Below, one piece after another: positions 6,740-15,156 of a stretch of 18,868 nucleotides of DNA (position 1 is its first letter; every line of letters starts with the position of its first letter). Source of the stretch: Thermoplasmata archaeon (GTDB lineage: Archaea > Thermoplasmatota > Thermoplasmata > Thermoplasmatales > Thermoplasmataceae). A program made the position numbers and the translations under genes. The stretch is from assembly GCA_021793945.1 (NCBI GenBank), contig JAJYRT010000021.1, positions 1-18,868 of the forward strand, given 5' to 3'. Below the pieces are notes generated by a model. It was given only the letters and a program-made list of their open reading frames with translations. It did no database searches and was not told the DNA's origin.

Positions 6740-7436
6740 GAGACAGATGGTGCCACCCACTGTGATGATCCCGCGGAAGACCTATTTCTGGTCAGCCACC
6801 CCAAGTACGGGGAAACATAACAGGAAATCATCAGTTGCACTATTGACTGTGCTCAGGGATTACGCCAAACTTGGTGACAAGGAGCGGGAGATAACAAGGA
6901 TTCTCGCTGCGGGCGAAGTAAAGGTTGATGGAAGGGTTACGAAGGAGAGAAGGACCGCGGTAGGGTTCATGGATGTCATCTCAATACCTTCAATAAAGAA
7001 GAATTACCGGGTAATTTATGATAACAAGGGAAGACTTACAATCAGGCAGGAAAGTGAGAAAAACAGCGAGATCAAGCCGATGAAGGTTATGAAAAAGGTT
7101 ATTACAACAGGGGGAAAAATACAGCTTTCGTTCCACGATGGCCAGAATATACTGACAGACGATAAGGGAATACACCCGGGAGACGTTCTGATAATGAAGA
7201 TGCCGGAAAAGGAGATAAAGGAGATAATTAAAATGCAGCCCGGGAACAAGGTATTCCTCACTGGAGGAAGTCACGTGGGAAAGATAGCAACGGTAAAGAA
7301 GATAGAGATAAAGGAATCTTCCCACGCAAACCTTGTCCATTTCCAGGAGGATTTTTCCACAGTAACGGATTACGCATTCCCCATAAGCGGGCCACGCTAT
7401 ACCTTTGAGATTCCGGATAAGGGAGTTGAAGCTTAA
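6723..7436 (+). CDS. rps4e: Small-subunit ribosomal protein eS4
   Basis: A 237-residue archaeal/eukaryotic-type S4 protein. The ATG at 6723 aligns the N-terminus (MINKTKRQMVPP, PRKTYFW) with the usual start and first Trp of the family. An S4-like RNA-binding module lies near residues 45-90 (LAAGEVKVDGRV, VGFMDVISIP). The central domain follows, with GDVLIMKMP, and then a KOW-like segment GGSHVGKIATVKKIE near 181-195. The frame is open further upstream, but that stretch is the out-of-frame reading of the acidic uL24 tail. SD is GGAGG at 6706-6710. The stop overlaps the uL5 ATG by 1 nt. Confidence 0.94.
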   Translation: MINKTKRQMVPPTVMIPRKTYFWSATPSTGKHNRKSSVALLTVLRDYAKLGDKEREITRILAAGEVKVDGRVTKERRTAVGFMDVISIPSIKKNYRVIYDNKGRLTIRQESEKNSEIKPMKVMKKVITTGGKIQLSFHDGQNILTDDKGIHPGDVLIMKMPEKEIKEIIKMQPGNKVFLTGGSHVGKIATVKKIEIKESSHANLVHFQEDFSTVTDYAFPISGPRYTFEIPDKGVEA

Positions 7437-8116
7437 TGAACATGGAAAACCCAAAGGCAGCAGCAAGGCAGAAGAAGAAGGCGGAAAGGAATCCTAACCC
7501 TGTTGCGCCGGTGAAGAAGCCTGCAGCGAAGGCACGGGCGTCAGCGCCTAAGAAAAAAGTAGAAGCCCCCAAGACAAAGAAGCGAACACCAAGGCAGACA
7601 AAAGTGGAAGGAATGAACGAGGTAGTCATAGAAAAGGTGGTCGTGAACATAGGTGTGGGGCAGGCGGGAGAGAGGCTCAACAAGGCTGCAAGGGTGCTTG
7701 AAATGCTCACAGAGCACAAAGCGGTACTTACCACTGCAAGAGGTTCAGTCAGGGACTTCAATATAAGAACTGGACTGCAAATAGGAACGAAGGTCACCCT
7801 CAGGGGACCGGATTCAGAGGAATTCCTGCAGAGGGCGTTTTATGCAAAGGATAACAAGATACCAGCATACTCATTCGACAGGGATGGAAACGCACACTTT
7901 GGCATACCGGACTATACAGAATTCAAGGGAATGAAGTACGATCCTGAAATCGGTATATTTGGAATGGATGTTGCAATAGTACTGAAGAGACGCGGTGGAT
8001 TCAGGTTGTCCAGAAGGATGATCCGGACCTCTAAGTTACCCAGAAAAATAAGGGTTACGAAGGAAGAGGCAATGAAGTTCATTTCAGGGACTTTCAACGT
8101 TACGGTCGTAAGGTGA
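7436..8116 (+). CDS. rpl5: Large-subunit ribosomal protein uL5 with basic N-terminal extension
   Basis: A 226-residue uL5, which binds 5S rRNA and the P-site tRNA. The family core starts near residue 60: [38 protein letters not shown] and [20 protein letters not shown]. The first 59 residues are an unusual Lys/Ala/Pro-rich tail without hydrophobic structure, resembling histone H1 tails in composition. The ATG at 7436 overlaps the eS4 stop (TAATG). Starting instead at the ATG 7613, which has a GGAAGGA upstream, would leave a gap of 176 nt in a cluster with gaps of at most about 13 nt, so the longer form is preferred. Confidence 0.9.
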   Translation: MNMENPKAAARQKKKAERNPNPVAPVKKPAAKARASAPKKKVEAPKTKKRTPRQTKVEGMNEVVIEKVVVNIGVGQAGERLNKAARVLEMLTEHKAVLTTARGSVRDFNIRTGLQIGTKVTLRGPDSEEFLQRAFYAKDNKIPAYSFDRDGNAHFGIPDYTEFKGMKYDPEIGIFGMDVAIVLKRRGGFRLSRRMIRTSKLPRKIRVTKEEAMKFISGTFNVTVVR

Positions 8117-8120
8117 ACAG

Positions 8121-8282
8121 ATGTCACAAATAAAGCTTGAACCAAAGAAGAAATTTGGGCATAAGGATGGATGCGTAAGATGCGGGCGCAAGCGTGGGAT
8201 TGTGAGGCGTTACGGCCTCATGATGTGCAGGCAGTGCTTCAGGGAAACCGCTCCAGAGATTGGATTCAGGAAATACAGTTAA
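8121..8282 (+). CDS. rps14: Small-subunit ribosomal protein uS14 (zinc-binding, type Z)
   Basis: A 53-residue protein that is easy to miss because of its size. It carries the zinc ribbon Cys18-x2-Cys21 and Cys36-x2-Cys39 in [11 protein letters not shown] and LMMCRQCF, and ends GFRKYS as archaeal uS14 does. It helps form the 30S head near uS3 and uS10. The ATG is preceded by AGGTGA at 8111-8116. It fills the space between uL5 and uS8, its standard place in the spc-type gene order. Confidence 0.96.
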   Translation: MSQIKLEPKKKFGHKDGCVRCGRKRGIVRRYGLMMCRQCFRETAPEIGFRKYS

Positions 8283-8295
8283 GAGGTGCAGATAG

Positions 8296-8685
8296 ATGAG
8301 ACACGATCCGTTAAATGACATAATAAACACCATTAAGAACGCTTCGAGAATAGGCAAAAGAGAAGTAATGGCAGAACCCGCGGCCAGGCTCGTTGGTAGG
8401 ATCCTAAAGGTAATGCAGGACTATAACTACCTGAAGAGTTTCGAGATAGTTGAGGAGTCAAAGGGTGGCAGATTCAAGATAGTGCTGAGTGACACAATAA
8501 ATAACTGTGGAATAATAAAGCCTCGGCTACCCGTGAAACTGGCAAATCTTGAAAAATACGAATCAAGATATCTCCCGGCCCAGGACTTCGGGATCCTCAT
8601 AATATCAACCACGAAGGGTGTCATGAGCCACGTTGAGGCCAGGAAACTTGGACTCGGTGGAAGGCTACTGGCGTACGTCTATTAG
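8296..8685 (+). CDS. rps8: Small-subunit ribosomal protein uS8
   Basis: The 129-residue product is a primary 16S-rRNA binder in the central domain. It shows the family opening ([20 protein letters not shown]) and the C-terminal signature [17 protein letters not shown] with [10 protein letters not shown]. The ATG has GAGGTG at 8283-8288 with a 7-nt spacer. The 13-nt gap from uS14 is the widest inside the cluster. Length is normal. Confidence 0.97.
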   Translation: MRHDPLNDIINTIKNASRIGKREVMAEPAARLVGRILKVMQDYNYLKSFEIVEESKGGRFKIVLSDTINNCGIIKPRLPVKLANLEKYESRYLPAQDFGILIISTTKGVMSHVEARKLGLGGRLLAYVY

Positions 8686-8694
8686 GTGAAAGAA

Positions 8695-9231
8695 ATGATT
8701 AAATGGAAAGATGTGGAAGATGTTGACATACTGCCCGGAGTATCGCTGACGATGGAAGGAACGGTCGTCAAGGTGAAAGGAAAGCTCGGTGAATCCGAGA
8801 TGGACTTCAGGAACAATTATGTCAAGCTCACCCACAAGGAAAGCAAGATAGTTGTCAGCGAAAGCAAGAACAACAAAAAGACAAATGCCATCGTAGGAAC
8901 CTGGGCATCTGAAATAAGAAACATGATGAAGGGTGTAAGTGATGGGTTTGAGTACCATATGAAGATCGATTACACACATTTCCCGACAAGAGTTTCCGTA
9001 AAGGGTGATAGTGTACTGATAGAGAACTTCCTTGGTGAAAGGTCCGCCAGGTTAGCAAGCATAGTCGGCAACACGAAGGTAAGTGTCAAGGGGGACAGGA
9101 TAGTAATCACCGGAATACATAAGCGACATGTCGGAGAAACGGCAGCAAATATAGAGCGAGCAACAAAGATAAAGGGCTTTGACCTGAGGGTATTCCAGGA
9201 CGGAGTATACCTTCTGAAGGGAGAGAATTGA
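8695..9231 (+). CDS. rpl6: Large-subunit ribosomal protein uL6
   Basis: A 178-residue protein near the factor-binding site of the 50S. Two repeated alpha-beta domains are visible, the first around PGVSLTMEGTVVKVKGKLGE and WASEIRNMMKGVSDGFEY, the second with VSVKGDSVLIENFLGE and VSVKGDRIVITG. It ends with FDLRVFQDGVYLL. The ATG at 8695 follows AGGTGA (8684-8689) with a 5-nt spacer, which is preferred over the GTG at 8686 inside that motif. Confidence 0.95.
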   Translation: MIKWKDVEDVDILPGVSLTMEGTVVKVKGKLGESEMDFRNNYVKLTHKESKIVVSESKNNKKTNAIVGTWASEIRNMMKGVSDGFEYHMKIDYTHFPTRVSVKGDSVLIENFLGERSARLASIVGNTKVSVKGDRIVITGIHKRHVGETAANIERATKIKGFDLRVFQDGVYLLKGEN

Positions 9232-9232
9232 A

Positions 9233-9643
9233 ATGGCTGAACCAAAACCGCAACTCGACAAGAAACAGAAAAAACTGCTCAAGTACAAAATCGAAAGATC
9301 AAGGAGAAGGACTCCCTTCAGGAGGCAGGAATGGTTCCGGTATGCAAAATTCAGCGAAACATGGAGAAAACCAAGGGGAAAGCATTCAAAGTTGCGTGAA
9401 CATCAGGACAGAAGACCGCCCATGGTTGACGCAGGCTTCAGGTCACCGAAACTGGTAAGGGGGCTTCATCCCTCGGGTTTCATGGAGGTAATGGTGCATA
9501 ACGAGAATGACCTGACGCTTATAGATCCAAAGGTCCAGGCAGCCAGAATTTCCAGAACAGTCGGATCGAGAAGGAAGCTAGCTATCCAGGAAAAGGCTGA
9601 TGAAATGAACATTAAGGTTCTCAATAGAAAGGTAGTGGAGTAA
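9233..9643 (+). CDS. rpl32e: Large-subunit ribosomal protein eL32
   Basis: A 136-residue archaeal/eukaryotic-specific protein. Signature segments are RRRTPFRRQEWFRYAKF, WRKPRGKHSKLREH, PMVDAGFRSPKLVRGLHPSG and ARISRTVGSRRKLAIQEKA. It directly follows uL6 (1-nt gap) and precedes eL19 with no gap, as in other euryarchaeal clusters. This supports the archaeal assignment of the window. Confidence 0.96.
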   Translation: MAEPKPQLDKKQKKLLKYKIERSRRRTPFRRQEWFRYAKFSETWRKPRGKHSKLREHQDRRPPMVDAGFRSPKLVRGLHPSGFMEVMVHNENDLTLIDPKVQAARISRTVGSRRKLAIQEKADEMNIKVLNRKVVE

Positions 9644-10102
9644 ATGAGAGTAAATACAGCAAAGAGGATAGCCGCAGATCAATTCAAGTCTGGAATATCA
9701 CGTGTATGGATAGATACAAACAGCCTTGAGCAGGTTATGGAATCCGCCACCAGATCTGATATAAAGGAACTGATCAACAGGCACGTTATTCAGGTAATTC
9801 CGAAGAAGGGTAACTCAACCTACAGGCATAAGAAAAGGATAGTGCAGCTATCCAAGGAAAGAAGAAGGGGCCAGGGATCGGTAAGAGGAACGAAAAATGC
9901 AAGATTCCCCCGGAAGGTCAGATGGGTTAAGACCGTCAGGGCTCTTCGTGACGAACTTGTTAAATTGAAGGATCAGAAATCAATCGACCAGAAAACATAC
10001 AGGAAGTTCTATAGGCTTATCAAGGGAGGATCAATCAGGTCGAGGGCACAGTTGAATTCTCAGATCAAGTCCATGGGAATGATGACTGAGGTGGGCAAAT
10101 GA
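9644..10102 (+). CDS. rpl19e: Large-subunit ribosomal protein eL19
   Basis: A 152-residue, mostly helical, very basic protein. It begins RVNTAKRIAADQFKSGISRVW. It has GSVRGTKNARFPRKVRWVKTVRALR in the middle and TYRKFYRLIKGGSIRSRAQL near the end, matching archaeal eL19. The ATG directly follows the eL32 stop. The stop overlaps the uL18 ATG by 4 nt. Confidence 0.96.
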   Translation: MRVNTAKRIAADQFKSGISRVWIDTNSLEQVMESATRSDIKELINRHVIQVIPKKGNSTYRHKKRIVQLSKERRRGQGSVRGTKNARFPRKVRWVKTVRALRDELVKLKDQKSIDQKTYRKFYRLIKGGSIRSRAQLNSQIKSMGMMTEVGK

Positions 10103-10593
10103 AGACACCAACCATATTTAAGAGAAAGAGGCTTGGGCTGACTGACTACAGGAAGAGGCTGAGGATACTGAGATCCGGCAAGCCCAGGTTCGTTGTCAGA
10201 AGATCAGGGAAAGGCGTTATGGTGCAGCTTATCAAGTACAAGCCTGAAGGCGATAACGTCCTTGTAACAGTTACAGACAAATCCCTCAAGAAAATGGGAC
10301 TGGATGTTTTTGGGAACAGCACACCTGTTTCGTATCTTGTTGGGTATGCAGCCGGAGTAAAAGCCAAGAAACTCGGAGAGACCGAGGCAATCCTGGACAC
10401 CGGAAGATACAAATTCACAAAGGGAGGCAGATTGGCGGCAGCATTGAAAGGTTTTGTCGATTCCGGAATGGAGATACCGCATGACCCAGAAATATTCCCG
10501 TCTGAGGAGAGAATCAGGGGAAAGCATCTGTCTTCTGCAAAGCTGAAGGTTGGTAATTTTGATGAACTGTTGTCGAAAATTGAGGTGAAATGA
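10099..10593 (+). CDS. rpl18: Large-subunit ribosomal protein uL18
   Basis: The 164-residue product binds 5S rRNA together with uL5. The N-terminus has LTDYRKRLRILRSGKPRFVVRRS, then VLVTVTDKSLK, AGVKAKKLGETEAILDTG and a C-terminal part with EIPHDPEIFPSEERIRGKHL. It is somewhat shorter than many archaeal uL18 proteins (often around 190), missing mainly the C-terminal end. SD is GAGGTG at 10088-10093 with a 5-nt spacer. Confidence 0.95.
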   Translation: MKTPTIFKRKRLGLTDYRKRLRILRSGKPRFVVRRSGKGVMVQLIKYKPEGDNVLVTVTDKSLKKMGLDVFGNSTPVSYLVGYAAGVKAKKLGETEAILDTGRYKFTKGGRLAAALKGFVDSGMEIPHDPEIFPSEERIRGKHLSSAKLKVGNFDELLSKIEVK

Positions 10594-11261
10594 TGCCAGA
10601 AGAGACATGGATACCGAGAACGCAACTTGGCAAGATGGTTGCTTCCGGTGAGATAAAGACAATTTCAGAGGCATTGAGGACAAAACTCCCGCTGAAGGAG
10701 TACCAGATCGTGGATTACCTCCTGCCAAATCTTAAGGATGAGGTTCTGAACATAGAGCGTGCCCAGAGGATGACCGATTCCGGCAGGAGAATGAACTATT
10801 CGATCACCGCCGTGGTCGGGAACGAGGACGGCTTCGTCGGTGTAGGAATGGGTAAGGCCAAGGAGGCCGCGCCGGCAATAAGGAAAGCCGTAAACAATGC
10901 AAAGCTGAACCTGGTGGAGATCAGGAGAGGCTGTGGTTCCTGGGAATGCGGTTGCGGGAGAGCACATACCCTGCCATTCGAGGTTACAGGAAAATCAGGA
11001 TCTGTAATTGTTACTTTGAAGCCAGCTCCTCAAGGGGTTGGCAAAGCAGTAGGAGATGTAGCCAAGATAATTCTCAGGCATGCCGGCATTGACGACGCGT
11101 GGGGATTCGTGAAGGGGCATACAAAAACAACAGTGAATTATTCACTGGCCGTTTTCAATGCACTTGTGGAGACGTCAAGAACGAAGATAAACCAGTCGAT
11201 AAAGTTGAGTACACCAATTTACTTAGGTAGTGTGGCAAATGTTAGCGGTAATAAGAATTAG
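10593..11261 (+). CDS. rps5: Small-subunit ribosomal protein uS5
   Basis: A 222-residue protein at the mRNA entry channel that affects accuracy. A double-stranded-RNA-binding fold is seen in FVGVGMGKAKEAAPAIRKAV. The archaeal Cys motif GCGSWECGCGRAHTLPF follows, then TLKPAPQGVGKAVGDVAK and TTVNYSLAVFNAL. Of the tandem ATGs at 10590 and 10593 the second is chosen because GAGGTGA (10582-10588) then has a usable 4-nt spacer. The end overlaps uL30 by 23 nt. Confidence 0.95.
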   Translation: MPEETWIPRTQLGKMVASGEIKTISEALRTKLPLKEYQIVDYLLPNLKDEVLNIERAQRMTDSGRRMNYSITAVVGNEDGFVGVGMGKAKEAAPAIRKAVNNAKLNLVEIRRGCGSWECGCGRAHTLPFEVTGKSGSVIVTLKPAPQGVGKAVGDVAKIILRHAGIDDAWGFVKGHTKTTVNYSLAVFNALVETSRTKINQSIKLSTPIYLGSVANVSGNKN

Positions 11262-11736
11262 GGGAGAAACAGGAATAAGCCCGGACGCTCAGAAGACAAC
11301 TGAACTGCTGAGGCTTCACAAGATCAATCATCTGGTAGTGGTTGAAGACAATTCAATCAGCAGAGGGATGATAAATCGCGTAGAGAACTATGTTACCTGG
11401 GGAGAAATTGACAAGGACACCCTGACCGTTCTCCTGAAGGAGAAAGCACTCTTCAAGGGAAGGAAAAAAATCGAAGAAGGCAGCCTGAAGGAGTCAACTG
11501 GCTACGATACTTATGGTTCTATGGCAGATGCGCTCATGAATGGTAATGTGAAATACAAGGATATCAAAGACATAGTTCCAGTGATAAGGCTCAATCCGCC
11601 TTACAAAGGATATGAAGCCATCAGGAAACACTTTAAGAAGGGTGGTTCCGCTGGTTACCGCGGTGCGGAGATAAACAAGCTGATCAGGAGAATGATAAAA
11701 CCGGGAGTTGACCTTAATGGTAAGAACGAGAACTAA
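11239..11736 (+). CDS. rpl30: Large-subunit ribosomal protein uL30
   Basis: The 165-residue archaeal form of uL30 is about 100 residues longer than the bacterial one. It opens with MLAVIRIRGE and has LLRLHKINHLVVV, YVTWGEIDKDTL and a C-terminal region with RLNPPYKGYEAIRKHFKKGG, as expected. The ATG at 11239 fits the conserved N-terminus; a GTG at 11230 would add three residues. It overlaps uS5 upstream by 23 nt and uL15 downstream by 20 nt. Confidence 0.94.
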   Translation: MLAVIRIRGETGISPDAQKTTELLRLHKINHLVVVEDNSISRGMINRVENYVTWGEIDKDTLTVLLKEKALFKGRKKIEEGSLKESTGYDTYGSMADALMNGNVKYKDIKDIVPVIRLNPPYKGYEAIRKHFKKGGSAGYRGAEINKLIRRMIKPGVDLNGKNEN

Positions 11737-12160
11737 AAAACTTAGAGGCGGACATTACGGAAGGGGAATGAAAGCCGGAAGGGGAAAGGGAAAGAAAGGA
11801 GGTTCCGGCATGGCCGGCCTTCATAAACATAAATGGGTATGGACCATTATAAACGATCCCCTGCACTTTGGCGGGAAGGGATTCACCAGCCATCACCCCT
11901 CAAACCCGGATATTCCTATAACCCTGAACGAACTGAACAACGAGTTTCCAAGGCTCGTTGCAAGAGGTTATGCCAAGGAGAGCAAGAACGGTTACGAGGT
12001 TGATCTAACCTCTGCGGGTTATACAAAGCTTCTTGGTTCAGGGCTTTTCAACAAGAAATGTGTGATAAAGGTCGAGAAAGCAACGGAAAAGGCTATAAGT
12101 AAGCTTTCCACTTTCGGAACTACGGTAGAGGTAAATGGCGGCGGAGATACAGCGGAATAA
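11717..12160 (+). CDS. rpl15: Large-subunit ribosomal protein uL15
   Basis: A 147-residue protein that fills the interior of the 50S. The N-terminal glycine/arginine-rich extension (KLRGGHYGRGMKAGRG, KGKKGGSGMAGLHKHKW) is typical, followed by a globular part with HFGGKGFTSH and DLTSAGYTKLLGSG. The ATG 11717 with GGAG at 11704-11707 is preferred over an in-frame TTG at 11708. The last 26 nt overlap secY, which often follows uL15 in both archaea and bacteria. Confidence 0.94.
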   Translation: MVRTRTKKLRGGHYGRGMKAGRGKGKKGGSGMAGLHKHKWVWTIINDPLHFGGKGFTSHHPSNPDIPITLNELNNEFPRLVARGYAKESKNGYEVDLTSAGYTKLLGSGLFNKKCVIKVEKATEKAISKLSTFGTTVEVNGGGDTAE

Positions 12161-13913
12161 TCGTACAGCAATTCCCATTATCATAATATTTGCAATTGTC
12201 ATTGCAGGTTTTTATTACTTTAGCGGGTACACGGGATTCAAGCTCTTTATCGCCGCGCTCCTTGTTTCGCCGCTGTTTTACATAACATACCTGATAGTAA
12301 GTTACAAAGGGCCAAAGAAGAGCAAACTTTACGGTATTGAGGGGCTTACCGCTAAACTTCCGGCCGTGAAGAAGGCAAAAGGACACGTTGAATTCAAGTA
12401 CAAGCTGATGTGGACCGCAATAATCGTGATCCTCTATTTCGCTCTTACCAATATCTACATTTACGGCCTGAACGCATCCCAGACAATTGATGTTTTCGCT
12501 TCATTCAGGGCTATCTTTGCCGGTGCATCCGGTTCCCTAATGGACTTGGGAATAGGGCCAATAGTCACTGCAAGCATAGTTATGCAGCTATTTGCCGGAG
12601 CAAAGATATTCAACATTGACCTGCAGAACTCTGAGGACAAGGCCATTTACCAGGGTACCCAGAAGCTCCTGGTCATAGTCATGATATTCGTCGAGGCAAT
12701 ACCACAGGCTTTCGGATATCTTGTGCCGGACGCTGCACTGGTATCGTCTATAAACGCCGCTATTCCTGGTTACGGGGAATTTCTTTCGCAGACTATCATA
12801 ATTCTTCAGCTTTTCCTGGGTTCATACCTTGTATTCCTGATGGATGAGGTTGTTTCCAAGTATGGAATAGGATCGGGAATCTCCCTGTTTATAGCGGCTG
12901 GAGTCTCCCAGCAGCTTTTCACAGGGACATTCAACTGGCTGCCTGAAACCGCGGGCCTGCCTCTAAATATTACTACAAACACCCCTGCGGGAGCGCTACC
13001 AAAGATGATATACATAATCACTCACTCCTCCGCAAGCTATATGTACAGCAATGGAGGCGTACAGGTGCTCTTCCAGCAGCCCAATCCAATGATTGCACTG
13101 GTCGGCACGCTTCTTATTTTCTTTATAGTTGCATATTTCCAGAGCAGCAAGATAGAGTTGCCAATAGCTCATGAAAGGGTCAGGGGTGCCAGGGGGCGTT
13201 ATCCAATCCAGCTGTTCTATGCATCAAATATACCTGTTATCCTGGCTACCGCGCTGCTTGCCAACGTATCTATGTGGACGCTGCTCTTCTGGAGCAGCCC
13301 TGTCCTCAGTAAGATACCCATACTTGGCCACAATGCACTTCTTGGATCATATCCGACCGCCGCCATGATTGCTAACTACGGGTCAAATGCCCTGCAAAGT
13401 ACGACACCAACCGGAGGGTTGGCATTCTATCTCTTCACACCTAACGGTCTGTCTGACTGGCTGTTTCCTATCCTGCAGCCGGCATCCAGCCAGAGCATAC
13501 TTCTTGGGCATGCTCCATGGGAAGAGGGAGTGCACATACTGGTGTTTGTGCTGTTCATGGTGATAGCATCGGTCATATTTGCCAAGTTCTGGATCGAGAC
13601 AACCAACATGGGCGCCAGCTCCGTTGCAAAGCAGATCCAGTCCAGCGGTATGCAGATACCCGGCTTCAGGCGTGATCCAAAGGTCATGGAAAAGGTGCTC
13701 TCCAAATATATACCCACGATCACCGTGTTCAGCGGTGCCGCTGTGGGACTGCTTGCAGCAGGCGCGAACCTCATAGGCACTGTCGGCAATACAAGCGGAA
13801 CCGGCCTCCTGCTTGCCGTAGGCATAGTCATACAGACGTACGAAGCAATGGGCAGGGAACAACTGATGGAGATGCATCCGGTCATAAGGCAGTTCTTCGC
13901 TGGTGGTTCTTAG
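12135..13913 (+). CDS. secY: Preprotein translocase subunit SecY with extra two-helix N-terminal extension
   Basis: A 592-residue channel subunit of the Sec translocon. The canonical part begins near residue 90 (FKYKLMWTAIIVILYF). It contains the plug/TM2 region (LMDLGIGPIVTASIVMQLF), the C4 loop ELPIAHERVRGARGRYPIQL and the C-terminal TYEAMGREQLMEMHPVI, giving about ten membrane segments. In front lie about 85 residues with two strongly hydrophobic segments (about 12-30 and 33-56), making some twelve in all and a protein longer than the usual 430-490. The only Met before residue 93 is the first, and the frame is continuous. The ATG overlaps uL15 by 26 nt, with GGTAGAGGT just upstream. Confidence 0.95.
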   Translation: MAAEIQRNNRTAIPIIIIFAIVIAGFYYFSGYTGFKLFIAALLVSPLFYITYLIVSYKGPKKSKLYGIEGLTAKLPAVKKAKGHVEFKYKLMWTAIIVILYFALTNIYIYGLNASQTIDVFASFRAIFAGASGSLMDLGIGPIVTASIVMQLFAGAKIFNIDLQNSEDKAIYQGTQKLLVIVMIFVEAIPQAFGYLVPDAALVSSINAAIPGYGEFLSQTIIILQLFLGSYLVFLMDEVVSKYGIGSGISLFIAAGVSQQLFTGTFNWLPETAGLPLNITTNTPAGALPKMIYIITHSSASYMYSNGGVQVLFQQPNPMIALVGTLLIFFIVAYFQSSKIELPIAHERVRGARGRYPIQLFYASNIPVILATALLANVSMWTLLFWSSPVLSKIPILGHNALLGSYPTAAMIANYGSNALQSTTPTGGLAFYLFTPNGLSDWLFPILQPASSQSILLGHAPWEEGVHILVFVLFMVIASVIFAKFWIETTNMGASSVAKQIQSSGMQIPGFRRDPKVMEKVLSKYIPTITVFSGAAVGLLAAGANLIGTVGNTSGTGLLLAVGIVIQTYEAMGREQLMEMHPVIRQFFAGGS

Positions 13914-14468
13914 ATGAGAGTTGTCATTTCCGGCGTCGCTGGAGTTGGAAAGTCAACGGTCCTGGAAATAGTTTCAAGAAAGACGCAATACGATATCATA
14001 AATTTCGGAACCCTGATGTTTGAAATGGCACGGGAGATAAATCTTGTCAAGGACAGGGACGGACTGAGGAAACTTGGAATCGATACCCAGATCAACCTGC
14101 AGAAAAAAGCATCCAATGCCATAGGACGAATGGATAATGTCATCATTGACACCCACATGGCCATAAAGAGCCCCAAGGGATATCTTCCGGGGTTGCCTGA
14201 ATGGGTTCTCAGGGAACTGAAGGTATCCTCATATTTCCTCATTGAAGCGGATTCCCGGCTCATAGAGCAGAGGCGAAGGAACGACAGTTCGAGGAGCAGG
14301 GACGAGGATTCTGCTGATACCATCCGGGAGCACCAGGAGATCAACAGATATTTCGCAGCCGCCTATGCAGTTTTCTCCGGTGCTACCGTTAATTTCATAG
14401 AAAATCCAGAAGGCAAACCAGAAATAGCGGCAGATAATATAGTAAAGAGGTTGATGGTAGTTGACTGA
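13914..14468 (+). CDS. adkA: Archaeal-type adenylate kinase
   Basis: A 184-residue P-loop kinase that converts AMP + ATP to 2 ADP. The Walker A motif GVAGVGKST is at residues 7-15. NFGTLMFEMA follows, as does the archaeal signature IDTHMAIKSPKGYLPGLPEWVL around residues 79-100. It is of the archaeal AdkA family, not the bacterial Adk with a Cys-rich lid. It starts directly after the secY stop with GGTGG at 13902-13906. The secY-adkA pairing is common in euryarchaea. The stop overlaps the next gene by 8 nt. Confidence 0.94.
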   Translation: MRVVISGVAGVGKSTVLEIVSRKTQYDIINFGTLMFEMAREINLVKDRDGLRKLGIDTQINLQKKASNAIGRMDNVIIDTHMAIKSPKGYLPGLPEWVLRELKVSSYFLIEADSRLIEQRRRNDSSRSRDEDSADTIREHQEINRYFAAAYAVFSGATVNFIENPEGKPEIAADNIVKRLMVVD

Positions 14469-15156
14469 GACAAGCCCTCAGAGGCCAAGTTCGCAGGAAG
14501 CCATGAAGAAAGCGATGAGCTTTCAGATGGTGTATCTGTTCATAATGATAATGATGGTTGTGCTGGTTTCTGACATATCAATAAGGAACGCCATCGGGAC
14601 AATGATGAACAAGGTTCTCATGCCAGTAATAGGCTTTAATTACACAACCCCCCTTATGACGCTATTTCTTGTAGGCATACTGATAGGGTTGATCACCTCA
14701 GTCCCCCGTTACTTCTTCACAGACTGGATAAGCATGGGAAGGGCCCAGAACCGCATGAAGGCTTTCAACAAGGTTTACAAGGAGGCATTCAGGGCAAACC
14801 AGAAGGACAGGCTTGCAAAGCTGAACAAGATGAGGATGGACGTAACCATGGAGCAGCAGCAGCTTTCCATGAACACGATGAAGCCCCTGATGATCCTGAC
14901 AGTTTTCATTTTCCTGATATATATGTGGCTTTTTGTCTACATATCTGCCCTGCCGTACCAGATAATAGCGACACCATGGGATACAGACATAAATCTTGCT
15001 ACTGCCAAGATATTCATCGCACCATACTGGATAGGGATCTACTTCATAGCGAGCTTGGTAATAGGCTACTTTGCAACAATGATAATAAAATACATAGACT
15101 TCACATTCAAACTGAGGAAGTACGAGAAGAGAGAGATTGATGCTATTAACGATTAG
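14461..15156 (+). CDS. DUF106 membrane protein (archaeal Oxa1/YidC/EMC3-superfamily insertase)
   Basis: The 231-residue product belongs to the DUF106 family, relatives of EMC3/TMCO1 and YidC that help insert membrane proteins. Hydrophobic segments lie at about 22-38, 63-81, 142-163 and 186-208. Between the second and third is a charged helical region (about 92-138, with RAQNRMKAFNKVYKEAF and MEQQQLSM), the expected cytosolic coiled coil. The position after secY and within the ribosomal cluster fits co-translational insertion. The TTG at 14461 is the start given here; an ATG at 14503 preceded by AGGAAG is a real alternative that would remove 14 residues. Confidence 0.88.
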   Translation: MTETSPQRPSSQEAMKKAMSFQMVYLFIMIMMVVLVSDISIRNAIGTMMNKVLMPVIGFNYTTPLMTLFLVGILIGLITSVPRYFFTDWISMGRAQNRMKAFNKVYKEAFRANQKDRLAKLNKMRMDVTMEQQQLSMNTMKPLMILTVFIFLIYMWLFVYISALPYQIIATPWDTDINLATAKIFIAPYWIGIYFIASLVIGYFATMIIKYIDFTFKLRKYEKREIDAIND

